A stretch of DNA of 64,000 bases, from the NCBI RefSeq assembly GCF_964340395.1, contig NC_135553.1, positions 4,460,001 to 4,524,000 on the forward strand, given 5' to 3'. Under the pieces are notes generated by a model. That model ran no database searches, was not told the DNA's origin, and saw only the letters and a list, made by a program, of their open reading frames with translations. Source of the stretch: Glandiceps talaboti. Its lineage: Eukaryota; Hemichordata; Enteropneusta; Spengelidae. Position 1 is the first letter of the stretch. The number at the start of each line of letters is the position of its first letter. The position numbers and the translations under genes are program-made. Positions 24,801 through 39,800 of the stretch are shown here, piece after piece.

Positions 24801-27800
24801 GATAAATGTAAATACCAAGGACTGGTATGTTGTTTAGCGAATCCTGACAAAACCATCATAAATTGCAGTTAACAAAAACATACTGTTTTGTAAACCAGCA
24901 GCAAACATTACTTTGACTTCTGGTAGAATTCCCTTCAGTTGGTTTAGAGCTTACTCTAACACTGAGCTGTCCAAGGACAGTATTATATTACTTAAACAGG
25001 CTTTTGTCAAGACGAGCTATCTTTAAGTTGTCTAACTTGTTCCTCACAATTTGTGGTTTAGTTCTCAATATGATATGAAATAAGTAGTCTAAAGAATTAA
25101 TTTATATGTATTTCATAATCATTCAACATTACACCGACATATTGGCCTAAGCCGTTTGCTTACAGAGGTCCCCTCAATATCAGTATTTATGTTTTTTGTG
25201 GGAATAAGTAAAGTTGAATTTAATTGCAGAAATAAAGCAAGTGATAAATATTAATAATGTTGCTATTACTGAGTATTACTTTTGTCTGCATATAAAACCA
25301 CAATACATGCAGTAGGAGAAAGGTACTATATCATATGATAAATTTGTATGAAATCAGTTTGTAATGTACCCTGGAACACTCCCTGTGGCCAAGGTCTACT
25401 ATTTCTCTTTTTCTGACAAACAAGGCCTCATTATACCAACCAATGATGCAATGTACAAGGCACCATGTCATAGGCACATCCACTTTCATGTCATTAACTT
25501 CTTAAAAAAATTATCATGTCTTTGGCCTTTGACCTTTTAGAGGACATGTCAAGGTTAGAACTTAGAGTCTGTTCAAATGAAGCTATGAAAAATCAACAAA
25601 GAAGAGATGGCAGACAATTATCCTGTGTAATATAGATGTAGACATGTCAGGAACTTACTCAACATTTTCATTAAATCACATAAAGTACTGATTGATTACA
25701 TGTCTGATTAGATTATTGTTAAATTCTAAAGCTGATTGCAGTTGTGTATGTAATTAAAACTGAGCTTGCAAGCAGTCATATATTAGAATGCTGAACCCTG
25801 TCCCGTTTATATTATCTGAGCTGTAGCAGCTTGAATTCTGGAATTGAAACCAGAAACAGTATGTGTACTTTTGCAATAATATTGTGTTGATTTAGGCTTA
25901 ATTTTGAGTATGGGTTTGTGACAGATTGATGGATGGCCTTGGTGTTGAGTAGGAATATTAGCTGAAGTTGGATGACTTCACAGTCTTGACAGGTTTTGAT
26001 GGGTTCATATATATGATATTTGATACATGGAAACTACAGCCCATGGATGTATCATATTTACAGAGGTTTTCAAAATGCTGTGTATGTACAGTGTAGGTCA
26101 GATCGAACGGGAAGTTCAACTTTCTGAATCAATATGCTTTGACATATTTTTCGTGTTTGGAAAAGATAATGGGGTTTGTATAATTAGTGAGATGGGTATC
26201 TTTGTAATGGGACTTGTACTGTTTTTGGGAGGGTATTATGTATTCAAAGAGGCATTTAAACTTCAGGTCAGAAGAGTCACCCAGAATGCAGTCTTCAGAG
26301 ATTCAAATTGGAATATACCATTGTGGTGTTTACTTACAGGTGTAATGTCTGGATAGTATTGTCATGTTGGGTTCATTTGTTTATCTGGAAATTCCAATTG
26401 TTACGTAGTATCTGTTTGTAATGAAGACTTTATTTCTTCCCAACTTAGAAACCTAGGTATGGAATTTATAACATTGTTATAATGTGATTGGGAAGTGTCC
26501 GTTATTAAGTGATGAAGTTTGTCACCCCTCAGATTAATAGAATGTTCCATTCTGGACTGCAGAGTATGCGTTGTTTTCGGCATTGCATTCATAGCTGTGT
26601 CTGTGACTATCCTTGCCGTGGTGTCTGATTTCAACACTGGGTATCATCTACACTTCACTGCCTGTTGTGTGGTTCATAGCGTGATGGTGACCCTGTCGCA
26701 TAGTTCACTTTGAAAGCTCCAACTGTCCAGTGGTATTGTGTCAAAGCTTTCGCTGAAGACTTTGAGTGTAAAAACATGTCTTTCGTACTTTGTATGTAGA
26801 AGGAACAGACACCAGTTATATTCATCTGGTGATCACCATTCAAACATTATAAGTGATTCCAATGGAATTTGTCTCAGGGACCAAACAGCTGTAGCCTGGA
26901 ATGTCATCGGGAATACCATTTAAACAGCTGTGAACACCATTTTCCAGGATTTTACTCTGCTGTTCGCAGACAGTACTACAAGAACCAGCTATTTTCAGCT
27001 CTATGGGACCACTTGAATGTTTGGAAAACAAGTTAAACCACAGCATAACTCAAGGACTGTTATAAAACTCTGTTCAACATTTACATTCTCGGTTGTCCTT
27101 ACTTTGCATTTACCAGGGACAAACTGCAGCACCCCTGTCAACATTCCAGTAGGACTTCCTTTCCTACAACAACAAGTAAAAAAAATCTTCAGGGTATATT
27201 TAACTGCAATACTGTTTTCATAACCAGCAAGAAAAAAGTTTTGACGTTAACTGAATTTCTTCTGCGCCCTCCCTTGTGTGAGACTTTGAGGAAGTAACAG
27301 TAGTAACGAATACATCCATAAATTACATTGACACCAACTCCATTTTGTGCAATACTTTTTTCAACATACCAGTGACCACTTTTGTTATCTTTCAATATGG
27401 TTGTACCAATCTATAAAGATAAGAAGAAGTACGATCAACCTAATTCCATGATAAATGTGCAGAAAAATAAAAGATGTAAGTATTGTAAATTGTGAAATTT
27501 ATTGCAAAGTTTCACTTCACTAGTTCTGGTCAAAGCACAGTTGATTTACAATGTGTGTGTAGTTGTTCCAGGGTACTGAGCTGCCCACGCACTTTATCTT
27601 TTGTACTTCGTGTTTTGGCAATTAGAAATATCATAGGAACTTCTCAGTTGGAGTGTTACAGTATTACAACACATCAAACGTTGTGAAGCTGTGTTCCTGT
27701 ATATCAGGGTTCTGTGGCTTCAAAAGTAAGTGACTGGAGTCTGTGACTATATTTGAAGGATCTAATACTCTAGTACTTAGTAGAAAATCTTGTGGTGTTA

Positions 27801-30800
27801 ATGGTCTCAAGTATACACAGTGTACTAAATCAGGTTCAGAACACTAGTGAAACAGAGCATAGCAGAAGTAAGAATTTCCTGTGATGATGTACGTATGTTG
27901 TGACTGTTACGTCATACAGGACTTTGTGTTCTGCTTTAAATCTAAACTTTAGTGGCTGCAACAACACAGCTTAGAGGAAAGTATTACATGAAAGGAAGTG
28001 GTGATTTGCAAGTCAATGAAGGTTTTTGTTACTAAGCTGAACATAACGTCATATGGTTACTGATTCTGTCAATGGTGTGGATAAAGTTACAAGGGAGTTT
28101 GTACATTTTACATGAGGTGTTTGACTGTGCCTGCTATGGTAAAGGTACCATATTAAGTACTGTTGTCTTTATATTCTCTGTGGATTTAATGTTTGGGAAA
28201 AATGGTTCTCAATTCAAAGCTATTATTGTTTTTCACCATAAATGTTATGTTGATGATGTTGCAAAATCTAGCTGCTCCAATTAACTGATGTGAATACGTA
28301 CTAGATGAAGTTATTGCCTCTTTTGTACATAACACCACAAATACTAACAACAATCTTTTGAACTATTTTAATGCATGGTAGTCTAGTGCTATCTGTGCAT
28401 CAAATCTCAACAGCTCTCTTTACAGAGATGATTTGATACCATGTTAGCATCTAGACTTAAACATGGTAACTGGAAAAAGAAATCTCATAGAATGACATAG
28501 TTTCATAGATAGACTGTGTGCAGTCCACTTGACTACATGTGTAGGTCTTATAGTGAGTCCAGGGTAATAATGTAGGGTAGATTTTACCTCAGCGTGTCAC
28601 AAGCAACAATCCTCATAAGCACCAATACAATAACAATGACGTGGATAACAAAACAGTTTGAAATGTCACATTCATACACACACAAAAAAAAGAAGTAAAA
28701 AAGATTTTGTGTTGGAAAAGTTCTTCTGAAGTATATTATACACATGTACATGCATATCTTAAAAACTGAAGGAAAAAAAATCTGACAAAAAATCACATTT
28801 TTATTCGGTATTACAAAATAACCCTATCTGTACAGTGGCAGCTGTACTTTATTCAATTTCTCATGACCCAGCCAATCATATATTTCTTTAAATTTAATAT
28901 GACAAAGAAAATTTAAAAATTACGCCCTCTACAACAGGAATAAAAAAAAATCACAACATCACTGATGGTCAGATGGCAACCTTGAACATCATGAACAACC
29001 CTACCTGCCTGTCTTCTCATTGAATTTACTAGTATGACTTCACTATTATAAAACTTGTTCTCTATTCAAGATAAGAACTAGTGTAGTGGTGTCACAGGCT
29101 AGTATACGGGTAGTACAGTATTAATAATTGAAATAACTTAGGATAAGCTGTGGCCGGCAGGGTCACTCTATCACCCCTGCATATTCTGAGAATAAAGGAT
29201 TTCCATTGTCCTATAAAAAACAAGGCATTACTTGTTATGTGAACAGTCATGTATATACACATAGTCAGGATTTCCAGTGTCCTACATAAAACAATGTAAT
29301 ATCTGTACATTTAATGTATACTTTATACATGTAGGTACAAAATGTACAGTCATAAAAAAGGCAGTTGTCCATGTGCATTGCCCTTCATAGAACATTATCT
29401 TCAATGTGTACATGATTGTACATTGTATACAACATTTCCATTGACCTTTTAGAAAAAAGTAGGTATTTCGTATAATATATGAAATGTAATTATACTATAA
29501 GTATTCACAGTATTTCAATTGTCCGTAGAAAAAAGTATGACGTGTACATGTACATTCTATTGTCCAGAAAAAAAACAAGACTGCAGGTTTCCATTGTCCT
29601 ATATAATATGTACTGCTTACAATGCAACACATATTGTGTGTACATTTGCGCTACATGCAATGGTGCAAACTCAGTGAGATCCTGTGAAGTGAATTTACAA
29701 TATCATTAGTTCACAGGCAAAATGAAGTTAAATGTCACCAAGGTCGTACATGTCCTACATAGCACATTTGTAACATAAGCCGATAACTCCTTTGTCCTCC
29801 TGGTGTGTGTCATTGACAGGTTTCAGTTAAAACTATGTAACATATAGCACCAAAATGTCAACCATGTTAATTTTAGTTTCTATAATAATTTTTGGTTTTT
29901 CATTTTTGTGCACATGAAGACTGTGTAACACATATAAGAGTAAGACACACTTTACTCCCCTGGAATTGGTGTTGTCATAGCAACATGGTAAAACTTGAAG
30001 GTGACAGTCTGTTAATGATCATGCAATGTATAGTGGTTTAACCTTGGTTGTAAACGTGCCCCTTGAAAAAATGTCAATTTATTTCATGTAGTGATAGATT
30101 TTGATACATTTTATACCCCAGTAATACCTAAATGCTGTGTTATGCATTCCACAAGCTATTTTTATGTTTTTGCTGAAATTCCTACCAGAATTGAGTCATG
30201 AAAGCTTTATTTTTGGTATGTTGTTGATGTATTATTATGCAAAGGCATGTATGTAGTACTATAGGAAGTGTGGTACTAGTATAGTTGAGTCGTGACTTGG
30301 CTCATGATAGGCATGTTCCATGTGTTAGTGAGTGTGACTGAATTGTGCTATTTAAGAATGCTGTACAGTGCATAGCTGACTTTCCATACCTCAAATACAA
30401 CACTATCATATCAATGATATAGCCATAAATGATTCAATCAATTCAATTTTTGTTAATTTTATTTTGTTTTCAAAAATTCAGATACGTGTTCAATGTAAGG
30501 CCATGTTGTGAGTGATACCCCACCTTTACAAGGACTAGTTTTCCTATGTTCTACTTCAAAATTGAACTGATGGCCATTGAGAATATCAAGTCTATTGACC
30601 TTTCACATACCAGACATACATTCATAAGATTAGAACTTCTTCACAGTTCTATTATATAAGTTACATACTAAAATGTGCCATGTTAAATTAAACCTATTTG
30701 AAGAATCAAACATTTGATTAGTGTAGTTTTAACAGAGAGGTAAAATTATTTAGGGATGTTATATAAGAGAGGTGTGTCCATAAATCTTGCAGCAGACTGG

Positions 30801-33800
30801 GTCTATGATTTGTCTAAGCGTTACGTTGGATTCAGCATTTTCCATCCTAGGTATAACAATAATTTGACCGTATTGTTATGTGTCAATCCAAGCTATACCC
30901 AGGTTGTCATGGTGATAATGTTATTATAGTCAACAGATGTTGTCAGATGTGGTGTATAGGAGGGAGATCTCCTATCTAGTGATGATTATTTGTGTTATGA
31001 TTACAATCAAACCTGTATTTATTATTTATCTGTTTTGTGCCTTAGGCACACTTTAGCATCGTACAAACATTTTTCTTTGATATGATATGAAAAATTGATA
31101 TTCAAACTTTTTAAAGGGCTTTGGGAGATAGAAGTTGTTCGATTTTATAGTGGAGCATAATTTATGTAATCAAATATATGTAGAAATTTCAGTTTTGAAA
31201 TGAAAAATTGCTATGTCAGCTGATAATGCCGTGAGCACAGACGGTTTTATGCACCCACCCACTCTGTATGCGTCATACATGTACAAAACTAATAACATGC
31301 AAAGTTCATCAGATGGGGTCACCTTCCGATAGTTTCAAACACCAGGTCTGTTGAATTCTATACATTTCTTTGATAAGTGAATGCCATAGAATGTGGTCTG
31401 TCACAGATCTTTGAAGTGTATCTATAAACTCAAATACGTCCATGATGAGTCAGATTTGTAGTTATTTGTTGTATTAATAGAGACACTTGAGTAGACACAA
31501 CCTAGGTCACAAGTAAAAGTTATAACTTATATCATGATTGGTGTTCAACATTAAAAAATGTGGTCCAAATCCTGTTTGTTCAGCAAACATACAAAGATGT
31601 TTCTGATTTTTTTTTTTAAATGACGAGAAACTTGTCCAAAAAGTTTCCATTGTAGGGAGGAAATAGCTGGACTTTTCTTTATAATTAATATTCTTATTCC
31701 AAGTAAGCTGTGAAAAGAAAGTTGCTGAGGGAAGACATGATGTAGCTCTGCATAAAGTGTACATTTGATTGTTCCCATGTGCACTCCAGTGATGTATGTG
31801 TACACTATGGATTTTAAAGTGGTATCAGCTGACTGTCTGGTTTCTGAACTAGAATAGGAATACATGTCTACTTTCAGATCAATAGTGAAATCCTAGACAT
31901 GGGACAAGAAAGTCTAAATTTAATTAAGATATGAACTTTTGCTCAGTTGTTGGGGGGGGGGGGGGGGGGTTAATTTAAAATAGCAGGTAGACCATAGAAC
32001 TTCTCCATAGGTTTATTTGTAATGTATTAAAGTATGAAATCAGTAATTATATTTTAACATAATGATTCCATACTCAGCAGTGAAGTGTCCTCATTCTTGT
32101 CTAACAGGAGAACTGTTCACAACTCTTTCTATGACAGAACAAATGTATCAGGAACCCTTTGCATTGCTACATGTACCAGACATCATCAAACTGAGTGTAT
32201 GAATTCTTGCCTACAACCCCAATATTATATACAGCTGTAGACTTTTGATAAATAGTTGAGATTGAATATATCTATGTTCCATCACTCGCTGTCAACATAT
32301 AGCAGACTGCACCCCCCTCCTCCCCTCTGCATATGTTTGAGGATCTGCTGGCCTTACCTATTTTCAAAGATAACTTAATGGTCAGCTTTTGACCTTTACA
32401 GATTTAAATTTGTCTAATAACATGTGTGTAATGTAGCATGTATAGCATATAGCAATATCGCAGAAATAGTGTGTTGGTCTAAATCAAGACAGGAAACTTA
32501 AGAAATACTGAAAGATATGATTCTCCTGCACTGCAGTATTCTTTCAAAATCAAAGTCATAAGGGCTTCAAGCCCTCATGTAATTTCAGAACTATCTAATC
32601 TCAACTTGAAAATCATATTCCAGCTTACAAAGTACTTATCAAAACAGCCACCAGGTCTCTGATGATCTTTTCCAATTCCTGTCTACAACCAGCAACCGTA
32701 AAACGTGTTAGTACATGTAGTCTTTGTCCTTTTGTACAGATGAGCCCTTTCTAAGGAGAGCAGTCTTGTGTTCTGCCAAATGGAAAGATAAAGTAACCAT
32801 ATACATTTGTACAAGGTGTTTCTCTTCAAGACAAACAGGACACAGATAACGACTGATATTTGTATTCCAAGTACCTGTATTTTGCCTCTAATTGAAGTTA
32901 TACATGTACATGTAGTATACATATGTACTGTGCTGAAATAACTAATTTTACCACATACATGATACACGTGTCAGTTTTGTGAAATTTGAGGAAAACATTG
33001 GATTGTCTCACTTAAAGTTTAAGTGTATATACCTGGTTGCATCTACAAATGTGATGTCTGTGTAGACATGAAATGTTTTCATATAGAATAGCCAGAAACC
33101 AAATACCTTGAATTTCACTGTCAGTTCAAATGTTTTAAGTTGGTTTCTTTGTAACATTGTATAATGGACTTTAAATGCCTTTATACTAGATTGCTTTAAT
33201 TCAGTGCTGAGTAATGGGAAGTTGTCATGTAACTTAGACACTTGTTTCTAGATACCATATCGCTGAGGATACAGATACTCAGGGAAGGTCAACATTTCTT
33301 CCAGAAGTCTGGGTGCAAACTGATTTGTTCTCATTAGTATGAATCCGTATCCATTTGTTTAAAAGGATGATCGCACAATATCACACAAGGTCAATAAACG
33401 AACTTAGTTCTTTTAGCCCCCCCCCCACACACACACACCTAATGAACATTGATTTAACTGGATTTTCATTGGAATTTGTTCATTTGACTCTATGTGGAGA
33501 GAGAGATAGAGATGATAGAAAACAACCAGTCTTATAGTTACTAGACTATATGCATGAAATACACAAGGGGAAATACAGTGTCTTACATCGAAAGGAAGGT
33601 TAATAACCTATAAAGCCAACATCCTCAATGGTAAAACACCTTGAAATTCCCCATTGAAACTAGTTGCAGCATTTGGTAGTAATGAAATGTAGACAACCTA
33701 AATATCTTGTGTTCAGCCATGCCTAATGTGTGCTATTTCTTTTGCAGTACTTGCACTGAAATTGAAACAGAGAAGATCGCGAGAAGAACTTGTAAACCAG

Positions 33801-36800
33801 GGAATTATGCCACGTAAGTAATACTTAACATTTTTAATCATAATTCTTGCTAACCTTTCAGTGATTTACTTGCTTGGAATGTGATATGAAAATGAATATG
33901 AATATGAGTCTCTCTACAAGTTGTTTTAACTATGTTTACCTGCAGGCTGCAGTTAGACTGTCGACAGTTGCTCGCGCCTTTTTTTCCCTACGTTTTATCT
34001 AAACTTAAGTCGTTGCTGCGCTCTGATCCAGCACAATACTACTATAATCGCATACTGATATCGGTGGAGCGCGACGACGACTTAAGTTTAGATAAAACGT
34101 AGGAAAAAAAGGCGCAAGTGACTGTCAACAGTCTAGCTGCAGTTTATGTATCAGTGGTATTGAAATGATAGTCCCTGACTATGTGTGGGTCAGGAAGACT
34201 TAACAATACCGACTAATTTACATCATGAATTTGACAACCAAGAAATGAGACTAGAATAGGAACAAGGTGCTGAAGCTTAATATGATGATATGCAAAGTAA
34301 TCAATGTAGTAATACTTTTGTATGAGTAAAGAGGCAATATTAAGTAACTCACTCTGAACACTTCAATCCAAAAAGACAGATTTTTGAACTGTTACTTGGT
34401 ATGGGATGAGATGAAATCTATCAAGGTGGTCGTCAACTATCACCGACAAGCAGGATCACACATATGTAGCAATGAACTTGAAACCAAACAAGATTTGCTT
34501 CCATATGTATACAGATTTAGTATGAATGCCCACAACTTGATATCCTCAACTACCAAGGGGTTAAGTGCTCATGGAAATCCATCCACTCGCACAAAGCAAA
34601 TCACACACCCTCAAAGAAGATCTACCCACCCTCAAATAAATTCACCTATCCCAAAACTTTGTTTTCCTTTGAAAACACAGAATAGTGATTTCTATGTGAA
34701 ATGTTCATATTCATCCATAAAATTGTTGTTTTTGTGGGCAAGTCATACATAGGAGATTAAATTGAACTCTCACATCCTGTATGCAACTCATAAACAAAAT
34801 ATGAAATCTAACACCGACATACTAGTAAAGTCCAAAACCCCCAAAAAAGAGAATTGTTTGTGGTCAGGACAGTTTGCCTTAAAATGGTGCGATGACGTGG
34901 ATTTTTTTCTTCTTCTTTTTTCTTTCTCAACAAACGTGTCACTCAGTCTACTATTTATGACAGTTACGGTTCTTTTTATTTAGTACTTTAGAGCAAGTGT
35001 GTATGATGTGTGTGTGTGTGTGTGGGGGGGGGGACAGATGTCATTTGCTTGTTCATGATTGGTTCTGCAGTTGTCTTCACTGAAGTAGGGAGGTTATTTT
35101 TGTGTTTCCCACGTATCTGCAGACTGTATGGGCTGGACAACCACAAAAAAAAAGACTGACATGAGAGAGAATGAATGTCAGTGAATGAATGTTAGTTGAC
35201 CAGAAACAATTTTTTTTACCTAATTCTGATACCTCAAAGTCCATGTAAAAAGTAAAAATGTACAACAAAAGGTTTATGGAAGTGAAAGTGTAATAAAACT
35301 GACCTACAACATGTCAGATAGTTGATTCCACTGTCGGTCAATTTGTCCCAGCCACGTATTATCCTTCCTGTTTGCAGTTGTGGGTTGCAAATTTCATTTT
35401 GCTGCTGACATGTTCCCCCCTTTTCTAAGGAAAATGCAGAATGAATCATCCCAAGCCCAAAAATGATATCAAAATTGTGCAGGATGTAAGAAATTACGAC
35501 AACTTGCAATTATTTACAGATGTACATGTAGGCGTGTTAATATTTAAGGAAAAAATTTGTGTGGAAAACATAAGGAAATTTCTCTTGTATGACCAGAAAC
35601 AGATGTAATGTGGTTAGCTCTTCAATGTATACTACAGAAGGTAACAGAAACAGTAACTAATCAGTTACACTTATTTAAGGACAGTTTCTTTTACTAGGAA
35701 ATATACCCATCATAATTTACCAGTAAGTCAGGACTTGATTCTGATACTGTCCCTTTCCTTCTCTATCGAGACATTGTCAGAATCTAGTCCCGTACTCTGT
35801 CTGCAAGTAGGACTACTTTAGAGAATAACAAAACCATCATCTAGTCAGACCATGAACCTTTGTCACTGATCTATACATGTATGTACATTGTGAATATCAG
35901 TCGTTTACAAATTAGTGTTATCTACAGTAACAATGTACCTTCTTTATTGATGATTTTATGGTCCATCAGAAATATATTTTGTTAATGATAATTTTATGGT
36001 TGTTGATATAATATATTTACTACTTGCCTTGTAATTAATTGCCTTGTACTGTTACATGTGATTGGGTACATTTGTTTTGATGTTAATGGTGGCAATGTAC
36101 ATGGAATTCACTATCATTCAGTACAAACCCTGCACCAGTGTCAAATAGGTGAATTGTTTTATGCAATGTATGACTGTACGTTGATAGCCACCTGGGGTAA
36201 TAGGCACCTGAGGTGATTTGTACAAGATAAGACAAGACAAGACAAGACAAGATAAGATAAGACAAAGCACAAAATATGATATGCTATATTTATCTGTTCC
36301 CCTTTCAGCATTGAAGACTTCACCAGCACTCTATGAATCGAGACAAAGATTAGCAAGGGCACAGGTATGGGACAATACATGTACCAGACAGAAAGTAATT
36401 CCATTCCAACCCCATCCCAATCCTCACTCTTAACCTTCACCCCAACCACTAAAATAACTGAGTACTCAGTTCAAACACTTTTAACATTACCAGTAAGAAT
36501 TATCACTTATGATAATAGAAAATAATTCTACCCAACCACCACCCTAGCAAAAACAAAGTCATTAAGCACTTAGTCCTAATATTGAAATTACTAGAAAAAA
36601 TGACTTAAGTTGCCGTGAGATACCGTGTTGTGATTTTGAGTGATGGCAGGGATGTCAAGTAGTAACAAAGCTGTCAATTTAGTGAAGTGTACATGCTAAT
36701 GATGTGTTCACATAACACATTAACAGTGAATATCATATTTCTCTGCATATTCCCTATCAAGTTTGTTTGCCTATATGACAGTGGCAGTAAATAATGCCTA

Positions 36801-39800
36801 TGGTGAGACCCTCTAGTGTTTGTTGCACCAGTGTCCTATTCTGTATGCATTGTACAGATACCTAGATAAGAACCTGGCATCATACTTCCCTAGTTCTTGT
36901 AAGAACCAGACCAAAATTTCACAAAAAATTGTTACAATAAAATGGTGATATTTCAAAAGTAAAGACCTAAATCCTCACATTACTGAAAGTGTAGAAAATC
37001 TATGATGTTATGATGTTTAAATTTCAAAGTAGTTTACTTTCATCCTAGATAAAATTCATAAAATTAGTAGTGTATTTCTGATATTTTAGTTTTAGGAAAC
37101 GGAAATTGTGTATCACAATGCTTTTTCGATAATCCATATTCTTCCCCACATCCCCAAGGAGAAGTTATGTAATTTCCCAAACTTTATGGATTCTATAGTT
37201 GGATTCAACAGTTTGTTATAGTCAAAGATATCATATCGACATATTTGGATATGCTTAAATGAGGTTCAAGTTAGCTGAGATCTCTGGCTATTGTCCTTTA
37301 CATATTTTCATACACATACAGTGAATGAGGTTATCTTTCTTTGATTTTAGGTGGGAGATCATCTGCAACGGAAGATCCGAATGAGACCAGATAGAGCAGA
37401 ATTGGTCAAACATCATATTTTAGAAGGCGAGTCATTTGCAATATTCCCTTTAAATACTGTGGTTTGCTTATCATTTGCAAGTACTAATGATATGTTTCTT
37501 TTGTTTGATGTCTTCTTGGCAATTATGGATGGCTATAAATGTAGTTTTATAGTTAATATTTTGTTATTGCATGTTTAGCTAGCTGACACATGAAATCATT
37601 CCTCATTCAAACCTTATTTTCATATCTTCATCACTGTTTAGGATACACAGGCCATTACAGCAGATAAAGAATTCTCAAAAAAAAAATCTTGTAAGCCAGA
37701 GTAATTTGTGTCTTTTCTACTAGGGGAGCATAACTTATCATTGCTTCAAAGAGGTCTTTAGACTATTGGTTTTGTGATGATGAGAAAAGGGGAAGTTTAA
37801 ACTTCATTTCTACATGTATCCGCTGTAACTCTACCCATACTCTACTAACCACAGTGAAGTGTATCTACATATATAGTTTTAACTTTCTTTCTCACCTGTC
37901 AAATTTCATAAGAATGTTTTAATTTACTGTTCTTTCTCACCTTCTGTCAAATTTCATGAGATTTGAATATACTGTACTTCATTGCATTCTGTCATATTTT
38001 GAATGTCATAAAAGCTATTAGTTTTGGCAATTATCGCATATTATAAAATCAATCATATGGCGCAACAGTGATAATTACATTCAATTTATTACAGTTTATC
38101 AAGGTAACTGGTGCAATCACAATGCTGTAATATAGCAGACCAGCTTAGTACTAGTTAGTCATTCTATTCTAGAGATAATGTTATGATCAAATAATTGACT
38201 TAACCAATTATAACACCATACTATTAGATGAAACATTGTCTGCTAAAATACTCAACAATTAGGACACAGGCCAAATCTTGATTTTCCATTTCCAAAAATG
38301 CATTACTGTAGACTTCATTGCTAATATAGTTACTTCTTTGCCTGTTTAGTCTTTACAAATTACTGCATTTGCAGTAATGTTTTCATCATTGAATGATGGA
38401 CAGATATGTTGAACTCTTTAAATTGCGAGTTCGGTGGAAGGTACACTAAATGCTGTCATACATAAATACAAACATGTACATGCAAAATCAGGTAAACCCC
38501 CCCCCCCCCCCCCCCCCCCAATGCATGCACAACCTTGTAGTAAGTTGTGTATGGTGAGGCACGTAAAGAATCTTTGCTCCATTGCCATGATATCAAGGAG
38601 TAGCTTGATTAACCTTTGACCCCATATTCTCCTCTTCAGATACCACAGTTGAACCGTTTGTTCACAACAATCAAATGAGACTGAAACGAGCAAGACTTTC
38701 CAGTGACCTGAATGAGAAACTTAAGAACAGACCAGGGCCTTTAGAATTAATTGAAGGAAATATCTTGAAAACGGAACCAGAAGTTGAAGATGCTGTCAAG
38801 AGTAAGTGAAGTCAATCTCATTGTTGGTCACAGAAAGCAAAGCTTGCAATCTTTCAGTATGATAAGTTACATTTTCAGAGAAGTTTCAGTAAAACTACAT
38901 TTATTTTGGCATTATTTAAAAGTAGCTTTTTCTTTTGGGTTTGAGTAAGAAAAGTTAGTGATAACATCAGTGTTCTATTTTTCTATATTATATATATTTT
39001 TTTTTTTTTCAGTAAACGGTTGCATAAATGTAGTTATGAATAAAGTGTTGAAGCAGTGTATTTTATGATAGATATTACATCCCTTTTGCCTTTTTGTGAA
39101 AATTTTAATAGTTGCTATGTATCACTTTATGTATGCACCTTTACTGTCAGTGACTGTAGTTTGGGTATAAATGTAAACCATTACAAAAGTTGTTACGAAA
39201 GATGCTGAAAATGTCTGGCCTAATTTGTGTTCTATACCAAATATACTTTCATAGTTTAGTGAACTTACTATTTTGTGAGCTCTAATCATCAAAATAGTGA
39301 CTAATATCTTGTGTTGTTGTTTCCTGTAGGTGGTGAAGTACCGTTTATGAAGACCAACAGTATGGATGTTGGTGATGTGGATGTGTTTAATGATGATATA
39401 CAAGACACAAGCAATGATTTCATCTTACCTCCTCAGCAAACCAATGCAGTGTTGTCTGCCGCAGCATGTGCAGCACCCATTCCATCACCACCAGATCTTG
39501 GGCCATTGTTAGAGAAAATGCACCCAGAGACGGACCAATTCCAAGACAGCAAGAGTCTGCTTTCTCAACAGCATGTTTTTAGTTGGAATGCTACTGGTCA
39601 GCCAAATTTCAACTTCTCAGCTGGTACAGCCAGTGTTACGAATGCCATCAACAAAGTTACTCAAGTTGTTACACAGCAACAGCAACAGCAACAAGAACAA
39701 GCTACACAATCAATGAAGTTGACACAGTCAAAACAAGTAAAGAAAAACAAACCTAAGAAGGCTAAACCCAAGGAAATCAAATTTCACGAGTACAAACCCC

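Larger units (their letters stand above)
15895..33747 (+). other. MRTF intron 2 (17.9 kb), no gene recognised
   Basis: It lies between the N-terminal exon and the RPEL1 exon. A 27 bp direct tandem duplication sits at about 15935-15989. The rest is AT-rich sequence with a SINE and adjoining MITE-like piece (18481-18967), two dispersed-repeat copies, a CAA/CCA-rich tract (21374-21427), an AACAC array (22270-22890), minisatellites (23254-23515 and 29190-29625) and an ORF-dense patch (26401-27395). An alternative first exon or enhancer could hide here, but I cannot point to one. Confidence 0.8.

Noticed and set aside
26027-26356. 109-codon + strand ORF with a hydrophobic segment
   Set aside because: No family was recognised and nothing else supports it. 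It reads as a chance frame in intron 2.
34384-34752. 122-codon + strand ORF in MRTF intron 3
   Set aside because: No recognisable family, no good splice context, and Thr/Pro/His-rich composition. It is most likely chance.
37431-37432. A canonical GT donor for the RPEL2 exon
   Set aside because: Using it puts the next exon in a frame that stops after a few codons and loses RPEL3.
38418-38693. - strand ORF with a Gly run
   Set aside because: The Gly run is the poly-C homopolymer read in reverse, and the rest overlaps the RPEL3 exon on the other strand.
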